This document shows, in pieces, positions 1-6,871 of a stretch of DNA of 9,461 nt. Below the pieces are notes generated by a model that made no database searches, had not been told where the DNA came from, and was given only the letters and a program-made list of their open reading frames with translations. The first letter of the stretch is position 1; each line of letters starts with the position of its first letter. The stretch is from assembly GCA_900542115.1 (NCBI GenBank), contig UQMC01000079.1, positions 1 to 9,461 of the forward strand, given 5' to 3'. Origin of the DNA: an uncultured Oscillibacter sp. (lineage in GTDB: Bacteria > Bacillota > Clostridia > Oscillospirales > Oscillospiraceae). Both the position numbers and the translations under genes were made by a program.

Positions 1-199
1 CCGGGCGCTGGAGGCGGGCGGCGGCGCGGAGGTGCTGCTGGAAAAGGACGCCTCCGGGCAGGCGCTCTTTCAAAGCGCGGCAAGGCTGCTGCGGGAGGAC
101 GAGAGGCGCACGGCCATGGGCGCGGCTATGGCGGCGCTGGGCGTCCGGGACGCGGCGGCGCGCATCTACGATACGGTGCAGTCGATTTTAAAGACCTGA
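1..199 (+). CDS. murG: MurG C-terminal fragment: undecaprenyl-PP-MurNAc-pentapeptide GlcNAc transferase
   Basis: This is the last 65 complete codons of an open frame that enters from the left edge (first full codon at 2) and ends at TGA 197-199. MurG is the membrane-associated glycosyltransferase that adds GlcNAc to lipid I, making lipid II for peptidoglycan. The visible part reads RALEAGGGAEVLLEKD, then a helical stretch QSAARLLREDERRTAMGAAM, then ALGVRDAAARIYDTV. This fits the usual MurG end: the loop after the conserved N-A, a gGA/aev turn, and a final helix with 'daa.ri...i..l'. The nucleotide-sugar site itself is outside the window, so the call rests on this C-terminal pattern and on the murA-ftsQ-ftsZ context. 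The gap to murA is 133 bases and carries a promoter, so murA need not depend only on read-through from murG. Confidence 0.82.
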   Translation, partial: RALEAGGGAEVLLEKDASGQALFQSAARLLREDERRTAMGAAMAALGVRDAAARIYDTVQSILKT

Positions 200-249
200 T
201 CAGCGCTTAAAACGTTTACATTTATACGGTTTCCTTCCCGGCATTTTCG

Positions 250-258
250 TGCTATACT
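250..258 (+). promoter_or_regulatory. Extended -10 sigma-A promoter candidate for murA
   Basis: TG at 250-251, one base, then TATACT at 253-258 form an extended -10 element (TGnTATAAT with one mismatch). It lies in a locally AT-rich patch between murG and murA. The -35 position at 17-base spacing (230-235, TTTCCT) is poor, as is common when the -10 is extended. Predicted transcription start is about 265, giving a murA leader of roughly 68 bases. Confidence 0.5.
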
Positions 259-292
259 GCCGGAAAAGGAACCGAATCCCCCCGGACTCCAT

Positions 293-315
293 AGGATGAT
301 GCGGAACATCATTCT
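293..315 (+). promoter_or_regulatory. Hairpin in the murA leader, just upstream of the ribosome binding site
   Basis: Bases 293-301 pair with 307-315 to give a nine-pair stem with one G-U pair and a five-base loop CGGAA. The stem ends six bases before the murA ribosome binding site (GGAGGGA, 321-327). It has no T-run, so it is not a terminator. It may shape translation initiation or mRNA stability, but that role is inference. Confidence 0.4.
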
Positions 316-332
316 GACTTGGAGGGACGGAC

Positions 333-1595
333 ATGAGCCAACTTTTGGCAGCGGGCGGCAGACGCCTATCCGGGGAGGTCACAATACAGGGGGCAAAAAA
401 CAGCGTGCTGCCTATTTTAGCGGCGACGCTGCTGACAGCGGACACGGTAGTGCTGCGGCGCTGCCCCCGGTTAAAGGATGTGGAGGCGTCCATCCGCATT
501 CTGGAGGCACTGGGCTGTACAGCCCGGTGGCAGAACGATGCACTGGTGGTGGACACTGCCGGTATGAATGGCTGCGCCATCCCGGACGCGCTGATGCGGG
601 AAATGCGCTCCTCGGTGATTTTTTTAGGGGCCATTCTGGCCCGGTGCGGGCAGGCGGCCCTCAGCAGCCCTGGCGGCTGTGAGCTGGGGCCACGGCCCAT
701 TGACCTGCACCTCACCGGCCTGCGGGCGCTGGGCGCGGAAATCATTGACGAGGGCGGTACGCTGCGCTGTCAGGCGGAAACACTGACAGGGCGGGAGCTT
801 GTGCTGGGCTTTCCATCGGTGGGCGCTACGGAAAACCTGATGCTGGCAGCCTGCGGCGCGGAGGGTGTCACGATTTTGACCAATGCGGCCCGGGAGCCGG
901 AAATTGAGGACCTTCAGAATTTCCTGACCGCCTGCGGGGCGGACATTACCGGCGCCGGGACCTCTACCATCCGAATTCGGGGCAGGCGGCCCCTCCACGG
1001 CGGTACATACACCGTGATGCCCGACCGCATTGCGGCGGCGACCTACCTGTGCGCCTGTGCCTCCGCCAGTGGAGAGGTTTATCTGCGGGATGCCCGGGAA
1101 AATCATCTCTCCACGGTCACGGCAGTTCTCCGGGCGGCGGGCTGCACGGTGAATGGAGATGAAAGCGGCCTCCGCTGCCGCTGCGAAGGACGTCTGACCG
1201 CTCCGCCGCCTATCCGCACGGCCCCCTATCCCGGCTTTCCCACGGACGTGCAGGCTATCGTTATGGCGGCGCTGCTGCGGTGCCGGGGCGCGGCGGTGTT
1301 TGAAGAAAACCTGTTCAGCAGCCGCTACCGCCATGTGGATGAGCTGGCCCGGATGGGCGCGGACGTCCGCACCTACGGCCGGGTGGCGGTGGTGCTGGGA
1401 ACGGAGCGGCTCCACGGCGCGGCGGTGCGGTGCACGGACCTCCGGGGCGGCGCTGCGCTGTGTGTGGCGGCGCTGGCGGCGGAGGGCGAGACCGTGATCT
1501 CGGATATCGGCCATATCGACCGGGGCTATGCGAGCATTGAGGGCGACCTGCGGGCGCTGGGGGCCGATATCCGGCGGCGGGAGACAGACGCTTAG
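333..1595 (+). CDS. murA: MurA: UDP-N-acetylglucosamine 1-carboxyvinyltransferase
   Basis: Cytoplasmic enzyme that transfers enolpyruvate from PEP to UDP-GlcNAc, the first committed step of peptidoglycan synthesis and the target of fosfomycin. The 420-residue product has the normal family length and almost E. coli numbering. K22-N23 lie in the QGAKNSVLP substrate motif. The catalytic and fosfomycin-reactive Cys is C116 in SSPGGCELGPRP, followed by R121. The catalytic Asp is D305 in GFPTDVQA. R371 lies in TDLRGG and R397 in HIDRGY. All key residues are present, so it should be active, and the Cys (not Asp) means no intrinsic fosfomycin resistance from that position. The ATG start at 333 follows GGAGGGA by five bases. 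It ends 25 bases before ftsQ, so the two are probably cotranscribed. In Bacillus the slot between murG and divIB holds murB; murA here is an alternative clostridial arrangement (family knowledge). Firmicutes often have two murA copies; which paralogue this is cannot be told from the window. Confidence 0.96.
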   Translation: MSQLLAAGGRRLSGEVTIQGAKNSVLPILAATLLTADTVVLRRCPRLKDVEASIRILEALGCTARWQNDALVVDTAGMNGCAIPDALMREMRSSVIFLGAILARCGQAALSSPGGCELGPRPIDLHLTGLRALGAEIIDEGGTLRCQAETLTGRELVLGFPSVGATENLMLAACGAEGVTILTNAAREPEIEDLQNFLTACGADITGAGTSTIRIRGRRPLHGGTYTVMPDRIAAATYLCACASASGEVYLRDARENHLSTVTAVLRAAGCTVNGDESGLRCRCEGRLTAPPPIRTAPYPGFPTDVQAIVMAALLRCRGAAVFEENLFSSRYRHVDELARMGADVRTYGRVAVVLGTERLHGAAVRCTDLRGGAALCVAALAAEGETVISDIGHIDRGYASIEGDLRALGADIRRRETDA

Positions 1596-1620
1596 AAACA
1601 AAGAACAAAGGAGAAACGGT

Positions 1621-2397
1621 ATGGCAAGACGGAGAGGCTCGGCGCGGCGGCGCAGACGGGGAGGCAGCGGCTTCCTCTATAAGCTGCTGTCTGTTTTGCT
1701 GATCTGCGGCTGCCTTGTGGCCGCCATCACGCTGTTTTTCCGGGTGGATACGGTGGTTATCACCGGCGAGAAGCGCTATACGGAGGCGGAGATTCGGGAG
1801 GTCAGCGGCGTAAAGGACGGTGACAACCTGTTCCTCCTGAATAAGTATCAGGTTATCCGAAACATCGCGGAGGCGCTGCCCTATGTGGAGCTGGAGGAGA
1901 CCCGGGTGCAGCGCAAGCTGCCGGATACGCTGCTGATTGAAATCAAGGAGTGCGGCGATCCCTTGGCGTGGGCACAGGACGGGACGGTCTGGCTGGTCAG
2001 CCCCGGCGGCAAGATCGTGGAGCAGCGGAACACGGTGGGGGACTATCCCACCATTGATGGCTGCCGCCTGCTGGCCCCCTCCGTGGGGACGCTCATCGCG
2101 CTGGATACGGAGAATGATACCCGGTGGCAGAGCCTTTTAGAACTGCTGGCGGCGCTGGAGGCGGCGGATAAGCTGGGGGAGGTGGACGCCATCCATATCG
2201 GGAATGCCACGTACCTCACCATGGACTACATGGGGCGCTTTTCTGTGGAGCTGAACTATGACGCCGATTTTGCCTATAAGCTGCGGACGCTGGACGCCAT
2301 TCTGGCCAGCGGCAAGATTCAGGAAAATATGACCGGCACCTTTAATATGCGGGGCGAGGACGGAAAAACCAACTTTATCCAGAATTCCGTAAAATAA
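1621..2397 (+). CDS. ftsQ: FtsQ/DivIB: septum-assembly membrane protein with POTRA domain
   Basis: Bitopic divisome protein that bridges the cytoplasmic and outer parts of the division machine and partners with FtsL and FtsB (DivIC). The 258-residue product has a very basic cytoplasmic tail (residues 1-17, mostly Arg), one transmembrane helix at about 19-40 (core LLSVLLICGCLVAAITLFF), then an extracellular POTRA domain at about 41-110 beginning RVDTVVITGEKRYTEAEI and ending near RKLPDTLLIEIKE. The beta domain follows to the C-terminus. I chose ATG 1621 because AAAGGAG at 1607-1613 sits seven bases upstream and the protein then starts with the charged tail. The same frame is open back to 1528 inside murA, but that extension has no ribosome binding site. 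The 25-base gap to murA argues for one operon. No ftsA or ylxW/ylxX/sbp-like gene follows; the next gene is ftsZ. Confidence 0.9.
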   Translation: MARRRGSARRRRRGGSGFLYKLLSVLLICGCLVAAITLFFRVDTVVITGEKRYTEAEIREVSGVKDGDNLFLLNKYQVIRNIAEALPYVELEETRVQRKLPDTLLIEIKECGDPLAWAQDGTVWLVSPGGKIVEQRNTVGDYPTIDGCRLLAPSVGTLIALDTENDTRWQSLLELLAALEAADKLGEVDAIHIGNATYLTMDYMGRFSVELNYDADFAYKLRTLDAILASGKIQENMTGTFNMRGEDGKTNFIQNSVK

Positions 2398-2453
2398 GGG
2401 CGGAGCGGGCACGGGGACCGAGAAAAAAATACGAAACAAATCCGCCGCGCCCC

Positions 2454-2482
2454 TTGACCTGACAGGAAAAATAGCATACAAT
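2454..2482 (+). promoter_or_regulatory. Sigma-A promoter of ftsZ
   Basis: TTGACC (2454-2459) and TACAAT (2477-2482) are separated by exactly 17 bases, with each hexamer one base off consensus. A second -10-like TATAAT lies at 2487-2492 but has no -35 at proper distance. The region is AT-rich against a GC-rich background. Predicted transcription start is about 2489, leaving an 80-base leader. It lets ftsZ be expressed independently of murA-ftsQ. Confidence 0.75.
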
Positions 2483-2517
2483 AACTTATAATAGTGTGAA
2501 CACAAAATACAGTATAT

Positions 2518-2541
2518 AAAGGGGCGTATCCTCGCCCTTTT
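2518..2541 (+). promoter_or_regulatory. Stem-loop in the ftsZ leader
   Basis: Bases 2518-2526 (AAAGGGGCG) pair with 2533-2541 (CGCCCTTTT), nine pairs with one G-U and a six-base loop TATCCT. The 3' arm ends in four Ts, so it resembles a short intrinsic terminator placed 15 bases before the ftsZ ribosome binding site AGGAGG (2556-2561). It could be a weak attenuator or a stabilising 5' hairpin; sequence alone cannot decide. Confidence 0.45.
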
Positions 2542-2568
2542 GTACAAAAGACAGCAGGAGGCACCGCT

Positions 2569-3720
<1,152 letters not shown>

Positions 3721-3740
3721 ACGCCACACTACATATTGCC

Positions 3741-3776
3741 AGCGTCCGCAGGAAAATTCCTGCGGACGCTTTTTTT
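3741..3776 (+). terminator. Strong intrinsic terminator of ftsZ
   Basis: Bases 3741-3754 and 3757-3770 are perfect reverse complements (AGCGTCCGCAGGAA and its mate), effectively a 12-14 pair stem with a tight A/T loop. A run of seven Ts (3770-3776) follows directly. It begins 20 bases after the ftsZ stop and closes the dcw transcript. Confidence 0.93.
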
Positions 3777-3783
3777 CGCCCAT

Positions 3784-3828
3784 AGCGGCGCGAAAGGGAA
3801 AATCTCTCTGGCGCCGCTGCCGCTTTTT
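3784..3828 (+). terminator. Possible weak back-up terminator behind ftsZ
   Basis: AGCGGCGC (3784-3791) is the exact reverse complement of GCGCCGCT (3811-3818), with a 19-base loop. A second GCCGCT (3819-3824) can pair with the same left arm and runs straight into five Ts (3824-3828). The long loop makes it weak as a terminator. It may instead be the start of the spoIVB upstream region. Confidence 0.35.
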
Positions 3829-3953
3829 GTCGGGGTTCGGTTTTTCTCAGCAGCACAAGCTACGAATACCCGCTTTGAGAACAGGCGGGAACATTACGAG
3901 CGTCCTGCGGCTGTAAAACAAAATTTTATGAAAAAAGAAGGGCTGCGGACTTC

Positions 3954-3963
3954 GGAGGGAGGG
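3954..3963 (+). promoter_or_regulatory. Ribosome binding site of spoIVB
   Basis: GGAGGGAGGG is the only strong purine-rich site here. It lies seven bases before TTG 3971. Out-of-frame ATGs at 3964 and 3967 are too close to it and end at TGA 3976-3978. A third ATG at 3975, 11 bases away, is in another frame. The site therefore favours TTG as the spoIVB start. Confidence 0.65.
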
Positions 3964-3970
3964 ATGATGA

Positions 3971-4975
3971 TTGCATGAGGAACAACCGAAAGGGCCGCTC
4001 CGATATTTCGCAGCGGCGGTCATGGCGCTGGTGCTGTGCACCACAGCGGCACTGGCGGTGGAAAACGGGGAGCGGAGCTTGATTCCCGTGGGGCACACCG
4101 TAGGTGTCAAGCTGTTTTCCCGGGGCGTTGTGGTGGTAAAGCTGCCGGAGGGCACAACGCCGGCCCGGGCCTGCGGCTTGAAAACCGGCGATGTGATCTT
4201 GGAGTGCGGCGGCGAGAGTGTGACCTCCACGGAACAGTTCCAGTCGCTCTTGCAGGAAAACGGAACGGAGGCTACAGAGCTTGCCATCAAGCGGGACGGA
4301 AGCGCTATGACGCTCTCTGTGGAGCCGGAGCGAAATGACGCGGGCGTGTGCTGTATTGGCGCGTGGATTCGCGACAGCATGGCCGGAATCGGCACCGTGA
4401 CGTATTATGACCCGGAGACCCGGACCTTCGGCGCGCTGGGACACGGCATCACCGATGGGGATACCGCCGCCCTGATGCCCTTTGGCAGCGGGGCTATTCT
4501 GGCCTCCACCGTCAAGGCGGTGAAAAAGGGCGGCACCGGCAGCGCCGGGGAGCTGCGGGGAGATTTCGACCTCTCCAGTGATGTGGGAACGCTGTACGCC
4601 AACACAAGCTGCGGTATTTTCGGAACGGTCACGGCGGACTGCCCGCTGACCTGCGGTGAATGCGTCCCGGCGGTAGAGCCCAAAGCGGGACCAGCTGTGA
4701 TTCGCGCCAATGTGGCAGGGGACGCGGTGGAGGAATACACCGTTGAAATCTTAAAGGTGCTGCCCGGTGCCGCTGATGGCCGGGAGATGGTGCTCTCCGT
4801 TACGGACCCGGCGCTTATCGCTGCCACCGGCGGAATTGTGCAAGGCATGAGCGGCAGCCCAATTTTGCAGGACGGGAAGTTAGTGGGCGCCGTGACCCAC
4901 GTTTTGCTGTCGGATGCCACCAAGGGCTATGGTATTTCTATTGGCACGATGCTGGAGGCCGGGGAGAAAACGTAA
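3971..4975 (+). CDS. spoIVB: SpoIVB: sporulation serine peptidase with PDZ domain
   Basis: Secreted from the forespore into the intermembrane space, SpoIVB cleaves SpoIVFA and so starts pro-sigma-K processing in the mother cell (known for Bacillus). The product from TTG is 334 residues, against 426 in B. subtilis, and is shorter at the N-terminus. It has a hydrophobic signal-anchor at about 12-29, a PDZ domain at about 45-118 (VGVKLFSRGVVVVKLPEG, then CGLKTGDVILECGGE), and an S55-type peptidase domain. The catalytic triad is visible: H158 in FGALGHGITD, D279 in VTDPAL and S294 in IVQGMSGSPIL. The D-to-S spacing of 15 equals that in B. subtilis. RDSMAGIGTVTYYDP is also typical. An in-frame TGA (3968-3970) directly precedes TTG, so the gene cannot start earlier. 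ATG 4022 (residue 18) would delete half the anchor. No convincing sigma-G or sigma-A promoter is seen between the ftsZ terminator and the gene. spo0A, the usual downstream neighbour, is absent. Confidence 0.95.
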   Translation: MHEEQPKGPLRYFAAAVMALVLCTTAALAVENGERSLIPVGHTVGVKLFSRGVVVVKLPEGTTPARACGLKTGDVILECGGESVTSTEQFQSLLQENGTEATELAIKRDGSAMTLSVEPERNDAGVCCIGAWIRDSMAGIGTVTYYDPETRTFGALGHGITDGDTAALMPFGSGAILASTVKAVKKGGTGSAGELRGDFDLSSDVGTLYANTSCGIFGTVTADCPLTCGECVPAVEPKAGPAVIRANVAGDAVEEYTVEILKVLPGAADGREMVLSVTDPALIAATGGIVQGMSGSPILQDGKLVGAVTHVLLSDATKGYGISIGTMLEAGEKT

Positions 4976-5105
4976 AAAGGATTGTCCGCAGATTTATTTG
5001 AAAATTTGAAAAGCTCCTTTCAGAATTATCTGCAAAAACCGCTGTTTTATTGCATGAAAAAGCAAAAAATCCCCATGTATTTGCCGCAGCGGCAGAAGGC
5101 ATATT

Positions 5106-5146
5106 AAAAAAGGAGGACGTCGGTTTAAAAAACCGACGCCCTCCTT
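5106..5146 (-). terminator. Intrinsic terminator of the minus-strand acetyltransferase gene
   Basis: Bases 5118-5126 (CGTCGGTTT) pair with 5130-5138. After one A-C mismatch, seven further pairs extend the stem to 5110 and 5146. Read on the minus strand, the stem runs into six Ts (complement of A 5106-5111), 22 bases after the acetyltransferase stop. On the plus strand the stem is followed by TTGAAG, so it is not a good terminator for spoIVB. Confidence 0.85.
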
Positions 5147-5168
5147 GAAGAACAGAAAAAAGCGGCGC

Positions 5169-5864
5169 TCAGCCAATCCAGTACAGCGTCCGTCTGGAGT
5201 CAAACACCAGCCCCAGCTTGGTCTGAAGCGCTTCTGAAGCTGTGTTGCCGAGGCGGACATGGCAGTAGGGCAGAAGGCCCCGGTGGAGCTGCTGCGCGAT
5301 GAGCCCGACCTCCAGTACCTCCGCAAGCCCGCGCCGCCGAAACTGTGGCAGGACCTCCAGCAGTCCCATGGTGCCCTCCTGATGGATACCGGCAAAGCCT
5401 GCCAGCGCACCGTCCACCATGCCGCCCAGCATTCCTTCTTCGATTCGCTGGCGGATGTGGCTTTCGTATGCGCCGGGATTGTGATAGTTCTCCAGCACAA
5501 AATTCAAATCGGCCTCCGTCAGCGGACGGACGGAAAGGCCGGGACGGGCCTGAAGGCGCGGCGGCTCCTTGCCCGGATAGATGGCCTGTGCTGCCTCCAT
5601 GGTGAACCAGTCCGGATGGGCCGATACAAGGTGATCCCGGACAGCCTTGCAATCTGACAGCACCAGACCGGTGCCGTTGAGCTCCGGGAGGTCAAGAGGG
5701 ACCTCGCCGCCGGTATAGGTGATGGAAAAGCGGTCATTCCGCAGGGCGATGCCCCGGTCCTCCGCCCAGCAGAGCCGTGCACCCCGCCGGCAGAAATCTA
5801 AAAGATACCCATATCCAAAGGCGTCCCGGGATACCCAGTCCGCAACGATCTGTTCCGTTGTCAT
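5169..5864 (-). CDS. GNAT-family N-acetyltransferase (FR47-like), substrate unknown
   Basis: A 231-residue protein in two parts. Residues 1-108 form an N-terminal region with no motif I recognise. Residues 110-231 are a GNAT fold: SVRPLTEADLNFVLENYHNP, then GGMVDGALAGFAGIHQEGTMGLLEVLP (beta 2-4), motif A QFRRRGLAEVL (174-184) with the acetyl-CoA pyrophosphate loop R-R-R-G-L-A, and motif B VRLGNTASEALQTKLGLVF (203-221) with the Asn and the helix usual in FR47-like members. Such enzymes move an acetyl group from acetyl-CoA to an amine; the substrate cannot be read from sequence. The start ATG (5862-5864 on the complement) has AGGGAG (complement of 5873-5878) eight bases upstream. An overlapping ATG frame there stops after two codons. 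The gene stands alone on the minus strand, between its own promoter and terminator. It is probably an accessory insertion between spoIVB and the nucleoside operon. Confidence 0.85.
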   Translation of the reverse strand: MTTEQIVADWVSRDAFGYGYLLDFCRRGARLCWAEDRGIALRNDRFSITYTGGEVPLDLPELNGTGLVLSDCKAVRDHLVSAHPDWFTMEAAQAIYPGKEPPRLQARPGLSVRPLTEADLNFVLENYHNPGAYESHIRQRIEEGMLGGMVDGALAGFAGIHQEGTMGLLEVLPQFRRRGLAEVLEVGLIAQQLHRGLLPYCHVRLGNTASEALQTKLGLVFDSRRTLYWIG

Positions 5865-5880
5865 CGCATTCGCTCCCTAC

Positions 5881-5912
5881 GTGAAAAAATCTGTTTCACT
5901 GTATCACAGATT
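5881..5912. promoter_or_regulatory. Nested inverted repeats over the acetyltransferase -10/start site (operator candidate)
   Basis: Two exact dyads overlap. GTGAAA (5881-5886) and TTTCAC (5894-5899) are seven bases apart. AATCTGT (5888-5894) and ACAGATT (5906-5912) are 11 bases apart. Together they cover the minus-strand -10 and the first transcribed bases, where a repressor would block initiation. No regulator gene is in the window to match them to. They could also form alternative hairpins in the short leader. Confidence 0.45.
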
Positions 5913-5926
5913 CCATGGCTTGTCCA
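5898..5926 (-). promoter_or_regulatory. Promoter of the acetyltransferase gene
   Basis: Read on the minus strand: TGGACA (complement of 5921-5926), 17 bases, then TACAGT (complement of 5898-5903) preceded by TGA, which gives an extended -10 (TGnTACAGT). The -35 matches 5 of 6 and the -10 matches 4 of 6. Predicted start is about 5891, leaving a leader of roughly 27 bases before the ATG. Confidence 0.6.
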
Positions 5927-5940
5927 GAGCTTTTGCATGA

Positions 5941-5969
5941 TTGACGCAAATTCCAAATCGTGTTAATAT
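5941..5969 (+). promoter_or_regulatory. Promoter of the nucleoside salvage operon
   Basis: TTGACG (5941-5946) and TAATAT (5964-5969) lie 17 bases apart, and TG at 5961-5962 makes the -10 extended. Surrounding bases are AT-rich. Predicted start is about 5976, giving a 54-base leader for the phosphorylase gene. It is back to back with the acetyltransferase promoter, the two -35 boxes being 14 bases apart. Confidence 0.65.
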
Positions 5970-5979
5970 AAAATAAACA

Positions 5980-6003
5980 CGGCGCTTTTTTGAAGCCGCG
6001 CCG
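5980..6003 (+). promoter_or_regulatory. Hairpin in the phosphorylase leader
   Basis: CGGCGC (5980-5985) pairs with GCGCCG (5998-6003) across a 12-base loop that starts with six Ts. It ends ten bases before the ribosome binding site AGGAGGT (6014-6020). A very similar segment in the opposite orientation occurs in the leader of the alcohol dehydrogenase gene (8274-8294). Confidence 0.4.
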
Positions 6004-6029
6004 CTAAAAAAGCAGGAGGTATCCGAAGT

Positions 6030-6851
6030 ATGCCCTATACATATGACTATTTTCAAAAAAGCGTAGATTATCTCAAGGAAAAGGTGGATTTCACACCGGA
6101 GATCGCCATTATTCTCGGCTCCTGTCTCGGGCCGTTCGCGGAGGAGATCGAAAACCCCATCGTGGTGGATTATAAGGACATTCCCAATTTCCTTGTGTCC
6201 ACAGTAGCTTCCCACGCGGGCAAGCTGATCTTCGGCACTGTCTGCGGCCGCAAGGTCGTTTGTATGTCCGGCCGCTTCCACTCCTATGAGGGCTATGATT
6301 TTGAGCAGTTGGTTATTCCCATCCGGGTATTCAAGCTGCTGGGTGTTCAGAAGACGATCATTACCAACGCCGCCGGTGCCGTGAATACCGGCTACCGTCC
6401 CGGTGATGTGATGATCATTTCCGACCACATCAAGCTGGCGGGCCACAGCCCCCTCCGCGGCCCCAATGTGGAGGAGTTTGGCCCCCGTTTCTTCGATGTG
6501 ACCCGGATGTATACGCCGGAGCTGCGGAAAATTGCCGTGGCCTGCGCCGAGGGCACGGGTATCCGGGTCCACGAGGGCGTGTATATGTTCTTCACCGGCC
6601 CGCAGTTTGAAACGCCTGCCGAAATCCGCGCCGCCCGGATTCTGGGCGCGGACGCCGTGGGCATGTCCACGGTGACGGAGGCGCTTACCGCCGCTCACTG
6701 CGGAATGCCGCTGCTGGCGCTGTCCGTTATGACCAACATGGCCGCCGGTGTGCTGGACCGTCCCCTGACCACGGAGGAGGTGGACGAAACGTCCAAGACC
6801 ATCGCCAGCCGTTTCAGCGCGTACATGAAGAAAATCGTGGCGGCCATTTGA
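6030..6851 (+). CDS. punA: Purine nucleoside phosphorylase (PNP-I, trimeric type)
   Basis: Cytoplasmic enzyme that splits inosine and guanosine (and deoxy forms) with phosphate to base plus (deoxy)ribose 1-phosphate. The 273-residue product has the length of the trimeric PNP/MTAP family. Visible motifs in order: ILGSCLG (28-34, phosphate loop with S31; the usual form is GSGLG), SHAGK with H62, GRFHSYEGY (81-89, with R82, H84, Y87), TNAAGAVN (112-119), TGPQFETPAEIR (189-200) with base-contacting E194, GMSTVTEA (211-218) and VMTNMAAG (233-240) with N236. The E and N pair is the 6-oxopurine signature known from human PNP (E201/N243), so hypoxanthine and guanine nucleosides, not adenosine, are the expected substrates. 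ATG 6030 follows AGGAGGT by nine bases. The deaminase gene starts 20 bases on, and its products (inosine-type nucleosides) are what a 6-oxopurine PNP cleaves. Preference for methylthioinosine cannot be excluded. Confidence 0.94.
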   Translation: MPYTYDYFQKSVDYLKEKVDFTPEIAIILGSCLGPFAEEIENPIVVDYKDIPNFLVSTVASHAGKLIFGTVCGRKVVCMSGRFHSYEGYDFEQLVIPIRVFKLLGVQKTIITNAAGAVNTGYRPGDVMIISDHIKLAGHSPLRGPNVEEFGPRFFDVTRMYTPELRKIAVACAEGTGIRVHEGVYMFFTGPQFETPAEIRAARILGADAVGMSTVTEALTAAHCGMPLLALSVMTNMAAGVLDRPLTTEEVDETSKTIASRFSAYMKKIVAAI

Positions 6852-6871
6852 TACGGACGGGAGGGAAACGC

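Noticed and set aside
1528..1620. N-terminal extension of FtsQ back into murA
   Set aside because: No ribosome binding site precedes it, and AAAGGAG seven bases before ATG 1621 marks the true start.
2464..2492. Sigma-H promoter for ftsZ (AGGAAAA as -35), as at Bacillus ftsAZ
   Set aside because: No GAAT-type -10 occurs at 12-14 bases; the sigma-A boxes at 2454-2482 fit far better.
3928..3978. Short leader peptide frame (16 codons, MKKEGLRTSEGGMMIA) ending over the spoIVB start
   Set aside because: It has no ribosome binding site in front of its ATG. The overlap with the TTG region is likely chance.
5082..5094. Perfect TGCCGC-A-GCGGCA inverted repeat after spoIVB as its terminator
   Set aside because: A one-base centre allows only five pairs with a three-base loop, and no T-run follows.
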